Shown here one piece after another: positions 59,260 to 64,000 of a stretch of 64,000 nucleotides of DNA (positions are counted from its first letter, which is position 1; every line of letters begins with the position of its first letter). The notes under the pieces are model-generated. The model saw only the letters and a list, made by a program, of their open reading frames with translations, searched no databases and was not told where the DNA came from. The position numbers were made by a program, and so were the translations under genes. The DNA is from Nocardiopsis sp. NRRL B-16309 (GTDB lineage: Bacteria > Actinomycetota > Actinomycetes > Streptosporangiales > Streptosporangiaceae): NCBI RefSeq assembly GCF_001279585.1, contig NZ_LGEC01000063.1, positions 1 to 64,000 on the forward strand. The letters are read 5' to 3'.

Positions 59260-60615
59260 GTGAGTATCTCGGAGAAGCCGATGGCGGCCCGGGGGAACCC
59301 CTCTGGGGAGCGGGGGCGGTGGCCGATTCTCCAGCAGCCCCGGGGCCTGCTCGTCTACATGGGGTTCCTCCTCTTCGCCGTGCTGTTCCTGTTCGGGGCG
59401 ACCATCGCGTTGACCGACGTGGTGCCCACGGATCTGACGACCTTCCTCGCGCTCGTCATGAGCGCGTCGGTGTGCGTGGAGGCGATCCGCCGGCTCGGGA
59501 TGCCCGCCGGGCTCACGCGTGACCTGCTGGGCGCGTGGTGGTTCCCGGTGGTGGTCCTCCTGCCGCCGCTGTACTCGCTGCTGATGCCCATCCCCGTCTA
59601 CCTCATGCTCCAGCTGCGCGCCCGCCCGGCCATGGCGCACCGGCGGGTGTTCAACGCCGTCTCGGTGGCGCTGTCGGGCTTCCTGGCCTCGGTGGCCTGG
59701 CACGCCTACTGGGGCGAAGGCCTCCTACAGGGCTTCAAGGGCACGCTGAACGCGCACGAGAACCTGGCCAGCGGGGCGGGCGTGGTCGTCGCGCTGCTGT
59801 GCTGCGCGGGGTTCACCGTCCTCAACACGCTCATCGTCGCCGTGGCGGCGCGGATCAGCAGCGGTCCGGGGCACAGCCTCCGGCCGATGTGGGACCGGGA
59901 GGCGCTCATCGTGGACGCCGTCGAATTATGTGTCGGCGTCACGGTCGCCATCCTCGCCCACCTCACCCTGTTCCTGCTGGTCATCGCGGTTCCTCCAGTG
60001 GTCCTGCTCCAGCGGAGCCTGCTCTACCAGCAGCTCCAGACGGCCGCGCGGACCGATCCCAAGACGGGGCTGCTGAACGCACCGACGTGGGAGCAGGAGG
60101 CCGCGATCGAGATCGCCAGGGCCCGTTCCGCGCGGAGCCGGGCCGCGGTGCTGATCGTCGACATCGACCACTTCAAGCGGGTCAACGACAACCACGGCCA
60201 CCTCTTCGGGGACCAGGTGCTGCTGGGCGTGGCGACGACGATCGCCCAGCAGCTGCGGCAGTCCGACCTGCTCGGCCGGTTCGGCGGGGAGGAGTTCGTG
60301 GTCCTGCTGCCGGGGTCCGACACCACGGAGGCGTGGCAGGCCGCCGAGCGGCTGCGCTCCCAGGTGGGCCGGATGGAGATCTCGGTGGACGAGGTGCCGG
60401 TGTCGATCACCATCTCGATCGGCGTCGCGGTGATCGGCGACCACGGCAACGACCTGGTGGAGCTGCTGACCGCCGCGGACCTGGCGCTCTACCGGGCGAA
60501 GGAGACCGGCCGCGACCGCGTGTGCCTGCCCGCCGGGCGCCCGGGCGTCAGCGGGCGCATCCCCGGGCCGCGGGAGGAGGAGATCCCGGAACCCCCGGAC
60601 GCCCTGGGCGCCTGA
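59260..60615 (+). CDS. Membrane diguanylate cyclase (GGDEF)
   Basis: This encodes 451 residues from GTG 59260 (gggagg at 59242-59252). About six hydrophobic helices span 30-255 (LLVYMGFLLFAVLFLFGATIAL, VVVLLPPLYSLLMPIPVYL, GVVVALLCCAGFTVLNTLIVAV, VAILAHLTLFLLVIAVPPVVLL), followed by a GGDEF domain (DPKTGLLNAPTWEQE, VLIVDIDHFKRVNDNHGHLFGDQVL, FGGEEFVVLLPG). The GG(E)EF active site is intact, and an RxxD inhibitory site (RQSD) lies five residues before it, so product feedback is expected. It makes c-di-GMP, which controls development in many actinomycetes. Confidence 0.93.
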   Translation: MSISEKPMAARGNPSGERGRWPILQQPRGLLVYMGFLLFAVLFLFGATIALTDVVPTDLTTFLALVMSASVCVEAIRRLGMPAGLTRDLLGAWWFPVVVLLPPLYSLLMPIPVYLMLQLRARPAMAHRRVFNAVSVALSGFLASVAWHAYWGEGLLQGFKGTLNAHENLASGAGVVVALLCCAGFTVLNTLIVAVAARISSGPGHSLRPMWDREALIVDAVELCVGVTVAILAHLTLFLLVIAVPPVVLLQRSLLYQQLQTAARTDPKTGLLNAPTWEQEAAIEIARARSARSRAAVLIVDIDHFKRVNDNHGHLFGDQVLLGVATTIAQQLRQSDLLGRFGGEEFVVLLPGSDTTEAWQAAERLRSQVGRMEISVDEVPVSITISIGVAVIGDHGNDLVELLTAADLALYRAKETGRDRVCLPAGRPGVSGRIPGPREEEIPEPPDALGA

Positions 60616-60975
60616 GGGTGCTGGGGCACCCGGGGCGCCCGGACGCTTGGGTGCCGGGGTGCCGGGGTGCCGGGGTGCCGGGGTGCCGGGGTGCCGGGGG
60701 GTACCGGTAGGCCGGGGTGCCGGGGTGCCTGGGGGTACCGGTAGGCCGGGGTCCTGCGGGGACCCGGCTGCCCGAGGACTCCTGAGCGGCGCCGGGGATG
60801 CCGGGGATCGGAGGTGCCGCAGGGGCACCAGGGGATCCTGTTGTCGGAGTGCTGGAGGGCGTCGGAGCGGCTGCCGGGAGCGGCTTTGCGGGCCTGACGG
60901 GCGAGCCGCGCGCTGTTCGTCCACAGGCGTGAAAAGGCCATTGCGCACGGTCACGACGTCACGCACCGTGAGTAT
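60616..60975. repeat. Spacer with a (gccggggt)n microsatellite
   Basis: From about 60652 the unit gccggggt is repeated six times in succession, then twice more within two copies of a longer unit (ggggtaccggtaggccggggt). There is no gene in the 360 bases. The A/T-richer 60940-60975 should hold the promoter of the next gene. Confidence 0.75.
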
Positions 60976-62475
60976 ATGGACGCAGAACAGCCTCGCTCCG
61001 CACCCGAACCCTCCTCCCGCCCCGGCGACGGTCTCGCCCCTGAAGCACCGGACGACGGCGGACGGTCCACCCATCCGGACACGACCGCCGACGGACGGCC
61101 GACCTCTCCCGGGGCGGCCGCGCCCCTCCGGGAATCGACCACTGACGGGCCCACCGGACCACCGGAGCGCGCGGCCGTACCGGCGCAGCGCCCCCCGGTC
61201 GAGAACGGTTCGACGGCGCTGACACTGGGCACCCCGACCGACGTCGTCGCGGCCCTCCCCTACCTGGTCGGCGAGCCACCGGACCCCGGCATCGTGGTGG
61301 TGGCCCTGCGCGGCACCCGTGCCCGCGCCGCCTTCGTCGCCGACCTGGCACGGGTCCCTGCCGGTCAGACGCCGCTGGAGCGGTCCCGGACCGTCGTTCG
61401 GCTGGCCGCGGAGGAAGGGAGCACCGGACTGGTGGCCGTGGGGCTCGGGCCGGTCGAGGTGGTGGGCCCCTACCTGGACGGCGTGGTCGGCGCCGCCCGG
61501 GAACACCGGCTGGACGTGCACGACGCCCTGCGGGTGGCGCAGGACCGCTACTGGTCGCATCTGTGCCACACGCCCGGCTGCTGCCCGCCCGAGGGCCACG
61601 TCCTGGACACCGGCCGGTCCACGGTTCCGGCACAGGCGGTGCTCATGGGGATCGCGCCCGCCGAGCCCGTGCGGCGCCCGGGCGAAGGGTGGGCGCGGCT
61701 GCGTGCTCTCATGCCGGAACCGGACGACGCCGCCGCGGCGGTGATGGAGGGCGTGACGGCCACGGTGGAGCAGCAGGCCCGGCGCATGGCCGCCGAGGTC
61801 GGGGAGGCCGCACTCGTGCGCCGTGGCACCACCGAGCTCCTGGCCGCGGTGCGCAGGGAGAAGGAGGGGCGCGGGGTGACCGGGGAGGACGAACTGGCCT
61901 GGCTCGGGCTCCACCTCACCCGAGTCGGCGCGCGGGACCAGGTGTGGGCTCGTCTGACCCGGGAGGACGCCGCCGCGCAGCAACGGTTGTGGGCACGGCT
62001 GACCGGACGGGTCTGCCCCCGGTACCGCCCGGCCCCGGCCGCCCTGCTCGCCGTGGCCGCCTGGCAGCTCGACGACGAGCCGCTGGCGCGGGCCGCCCTG
62101 GACGTGGCGCTGGCCGCCGACCCCGGCTACGGGATGGCGGTCCTCATGCGCCGAGCGCTGGACCTGGGCCTGCCGGTCCAGCGGTGGCGGGCGCACGCGC
62201 CCACGTGGCTCGACCGCCCGCCCGACGCCCCCGATCCCCCTGGTTCCGCCCCTGTGTCCGCTTCCTCAAGCTGCTCCGACACCTCTGGCACTTCCCGTTC
62301 ATCTGCTACCGCCGATCCTCCCGGCCGTGGCTCGGGCTCCTCCGACCCATCCGACCCGTCCGACCCCTTCGGCTCAGGGGGCTCTTCCGGGCGCTCCTCC
62401 GGTTCCTGCGCTCCCTCCGACCCTTCCGACCCCTCGGGCCCTCCGGGGGCGCTCGGGGCCTCTGAGCCGCCGTAG
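60976..62475 (+). CDS. DUF4192-family protein
   Basis: This encodes 499 residues from ATG 60976. Residues 1-75 are disordered. The DUF4192 core starts LTLGTPTDVVAALPYLVGEPPDPGIVVVALRG and continues with AALVRRGTTELLAAVRREKEGRG, DELAWLGLHLTRVGARDQVWARL and LAVAAWQLDDEPLARAALDVALAADPGYGMAVLMRRAL. The tail (about 425-499) is Ser/Pro/Asp-rich low complexity. The family is widespread in actinobacteria with unknown function and is often monocistronic, as here. Confidence 0.9.
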   Translation: MDAEQPRSAPEPSSRPGDGLAPEAPDDGGRSTHPDTTADGRPTSPGAAAPLRESTTDGPTGPPERAAVPAQRPPVENGSTALTLGTPTDVVAALPYLVGEPPDPGIVVVALRGTRARAAFVADLARVPAGQTPLERSRTVVRLAAEEGSTGLVAVGLGPVEVVGPYLDGVVGAAREHRLDVHDALRVAQDRYWSHLCHTPGCCPPEGHVLDTGRSTVPAQAVLMGIAPAEPVRRPGEGWARLRALMPEPDDAAAAVMEGVTATVEQQARRMAAEVGEAALVRRGTTELLAAVRREKEGRGVTGEDELAWLGLHLTRVGARDQVWARLTREDAAAQQRLWARLTGRVCPRYRPAPAALLAVAAWQLDDEPLARAALDVALAADPGYGMAVLMRRALDLGLPVQRWRAHAPTWLDRPPDAPDPPGSAPVSASSSCSDTSGTSRSSATADPPGRGSGSSDPSDPSDPFGSGGSSGRSSGSCAPSDPSDPSGPPGALGASEPP

Positions 62476-62760
62476 GGGGTCTGCGGTGCGGAGCGCACCT
62501 CTCGGCGGCGGGGCGCGGGCCCGCCGAGGACTCCTCGGCGTCCGGGGGGCGCCGACGGACGCGGTCGCGTCCCCGAAGCCCCCGGCGGCCGGCGCCCAGG
62601 CCGCCGGCCGGTCGGGACCGCGTCCGGCGGGCCGGTGCCCGGTGGCGCCCGGACCGTCCGGAGCGAGAACGAGTGGGAGAGCACAGAAGAGCACAGAACG
62701 GTCGTCCCGGGATCCGGTGTGTGGTCTCGGCAAGCGACGGAACCCCGTAGCCTGGGAGGC
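62476..62760. other. Intergenic region before ettA
   Basis: There is no gene in 285 bases. The ettA ribosome site is tgggaggc at 62753-62760, unusually tight to the ATG. No terminator of standard form is evident after the DUF4192 gene. Confidence 0.4.
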
Positions 62761-64000
62761 ATGCCGGAGTACATCTACACAATGCAGAACGTGCGCAAGG
62801 CGCACGGCGACAAGGTCGTCCTTGACAACGTTTCGGGGTCGTTCCTGCCCGGAGCCAAGATCGGTGTCGTGGGCCCCAACGGTGCGGGTAAGTCGACGCT
62901 GCTGAAGATCCTGGCCGGCATCGAGCAGCCGTCCAACGGCGAGGCGCGGCTCATGCCGGGATTCTCCGTCGGGCTGCTTGCACAGGAGCCCGTCCTGGAC
63001 GCCGACAAGACGGTGCTGGAGAACGTTGAGGACGGAGTCGCCGACACCAAGGCGATGATGACCCGCTTCAACGAGATCGCCGAGCAGATGGCGACGGACT
63101 ACTCCGACGACCTGTTGGAGGAGATGGGCAAGCTGCAGGAGCAGCTCGACCACCGCAACGCCTGGGACCTGGACAGCCAGCTGGCCCAGGCCATGGACGC
63201 CCTGCGCTGCCCGCCCGGCGACGCCTCCGTCACCCAGCTCTCGGGTGGTGAGAAGCGCCGCGTCGCCCTGTGCAAGCTGCTCCTGGAACAGCCCGACCTC
63301 CTCCTCCTGGACGAGCCCACCAACCACCTCGACGCCGAGAGCGTGAACTGGCTGGAGCAGCACCTGGCCAAGTACCCCGGCACGATCGTGGCGATCACTC
63401 ACGACAGGTACTTCCTCGACCACGTCGCCACCTGGATCCTGGAGCTGGACCGCGGCCAGTTCTACCCCTACGAGGGCAACTACAGCACCTACCTCGAGAC
63501 CAAGCAGACCCGTCTGAAGGTCGAGGGGCAGAAGGACGCCAAGAAGGCCAAGCGCCTCAAGGAAGAGCTGGAGTGGGTGCGCTCCAACGCCAAGGCGCGC
63601 CAGACCAAGAGCAAGTCCCGTCTGCAGCGGTACGAGGAGATGGCCTCCGAGGCGGACAAGACCAGGAAGCTGGACTTCGAGGAGATCCAGATCCCGCCGG
63701 GTCCGCGTTTGGGCAACACCGTCGTTGAGGTCAAGAACCTCACGAAGGGCTTCGACGACCGGGTGCTCATCGAGGACCTGAGCTTCTCCCTTCCGCCGAA
63801 CGGCATCGTCGGTGTGATCGGCCCCAACGGTGTCGGTAAGACGACCCTGTTCAAGATGATCATGGGGGAGGAGACCCCCGACCAGGGCAAGATCAACATC
63901 GGCGAGACCGTCCAGATCTCCTACGTCGACCAGTACCGCGGCCGGATCGACGACAGCAAGAACGTCTGGGAGACCATCTCCGACGGCGAGACCTTCATCG
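62761..64000 (+). CDS. ettA: ABC-F ATPase EttA (5' part, cut by window end)
   Basis: 413 codons are present from ATG 62761 and the frame is open at the window edge. EttA gates early elongation on the ribosome according to ATP/ADP ratio. Seen: N-terminal YIYTMQNVRKAHGDKVVLDN, first Walker A GPNGAGKST, signature LSGGEKRRVALCKLL, Walker B LLLLDEPTNHLDAESV, H-loop THDRYFLD, the arm/linker (YSTYLETKQTRLKVEGQKDAKKAKRLKEELEWVRSNAKARQTKSKSRL) and second Walker A GPNGVGKTT. The ABC-F family normally has about 555 residues, so roughly a quarter lies beyond the window. Confidence 0.96.
   Translation, partial: MPEYIYTMQNVRKAHGDKVVLDNVSGSFLPGAKIGVVGPNGAGKSTLLKILAGIEQPSNGEARLMPGFSVGLLAQEPVLDADKTVLENVEDGVADTKAMMTRFNEIAEQMATDYSDDLLEEMGKLQEQLDHRNAWDLDSQLAQAMDALRCPPGDASVTQLSGGEKRRVALCKLLLEQPDLLLLDEPTNHLDAESVNWLEQHLAKYPGTIVAITHDRYFLDHVATWILELDRGQFYPYEGNYSTYLETKQTRLKVEGQKDAKKAKRLKEELEWVRSNAKARQTKSKSRLQRYEEMASEADKTRKLDFEEIQIPPGPRLGNTVVEVKNLTKGFDDRVLIEDLSFSLPPNGIVGVIGPNGVGKTTLFKMIMGEETPDQGKINIGETVQISYVDQYRGRIDDSKNVWETISDGETFI

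Noticed and set aside
59926..62196. 756-codon minus-strand open frame
   Set aside because: It is antisense to the GGDEF and DUF4192 genes, and its composition is His/Arg/Pro-rich.

Overview
The window is high-GC actinomycete DNA. Strong third-position G/C bias, frequent GTG starts, Tat-type signal peptides, actinobacterial cobalamin genes and paired PknB-like kinases all point that way. The chromosomal half looks Nocardiopsaceae-like (Nocardiopsis or a relative); this is inference from gene content, because no ribosomal marker lies in the window.

Region 1 (1-5860): a broken gene remnant, a two-gene minus-strand unit (a frameshifted small protein and a membrane protein), and a divergent 1267-residue protein with twelve near-identical 45-residue repeats and a C-terminal CHAT caspase-like protease.

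Region 2 (about 6060-32875): an accretion of integrated elements at the 3' end of a tRNA-Arg(TCT) gene. The intact tRNA is at 32802-32874 (minus). Partial copies of its 3' end, the expected footprint of tRNA-targeting integrases, lie at 6196-6244 and 8561-8595. One xis/int pair (23860-25607) survives, but int has an in-frame amber codon, and the N-terminal remnant of a second integrase lies near 10652. The cargo is dominated by conflict/defence-type genes: a decayed PD-(D/E)XK protein, a lipoprotein, a DUF4209/HEPN protein, a TIR protein, a P-loop/Sel1-repeat protein, an FRG-domain protein and two NLR-like NB-ARC/TPR proteins. One NLR is translationally coupled to a small two-helix membrane protein. 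That membrane protein carries two glycine/asparagine/glutamine-rich motifs; one recurs at the N-terminus of each NLR, the arrangement expected for amyloid- or RHIM-like signalling between a sensor and a membrane executor. The same region holds a compact operon (16624-20631) with an anti-sigma-like ATPase, a 49-residue candidate RiPP precursor, a JmjC/cupin oxygenase, an aldo/keto reductase and an APH-fold kinase. A divergent XRE/TPR regulator and a second APH-fold kinase lie beside it. Between 21937 and 23428 are iteron-like repeats and no clear gene.

Region 3 (32875-64000): ordinary chromosomal core. It holds cobalamin and siroheme genes (CobD, CobC, a BluB-CobT fusion, CysG-type SUMT/dehydrogenase), a secreted penicillin-acylase-family enzyme, an NfeD/SPFH pair, a quinone oxidoreductase and two PknB-like kinases, one of which has lost key catalytic residues. 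A DUF6504 gene lies behind a near-perfect actinobacterial LexA box. Then come an acetyltransferase, a PGRP amidase, two coupled dynamin-like GTPases, a membrane diguanylate cyclase, a DUF4192 protein and the 5' part of ettA, cut by the window end.

The strongest candidate for an undescribed system is the NLR / two-helix membrane protein set at 25745-32469. The JmjC-associated small-peptide operon is second.
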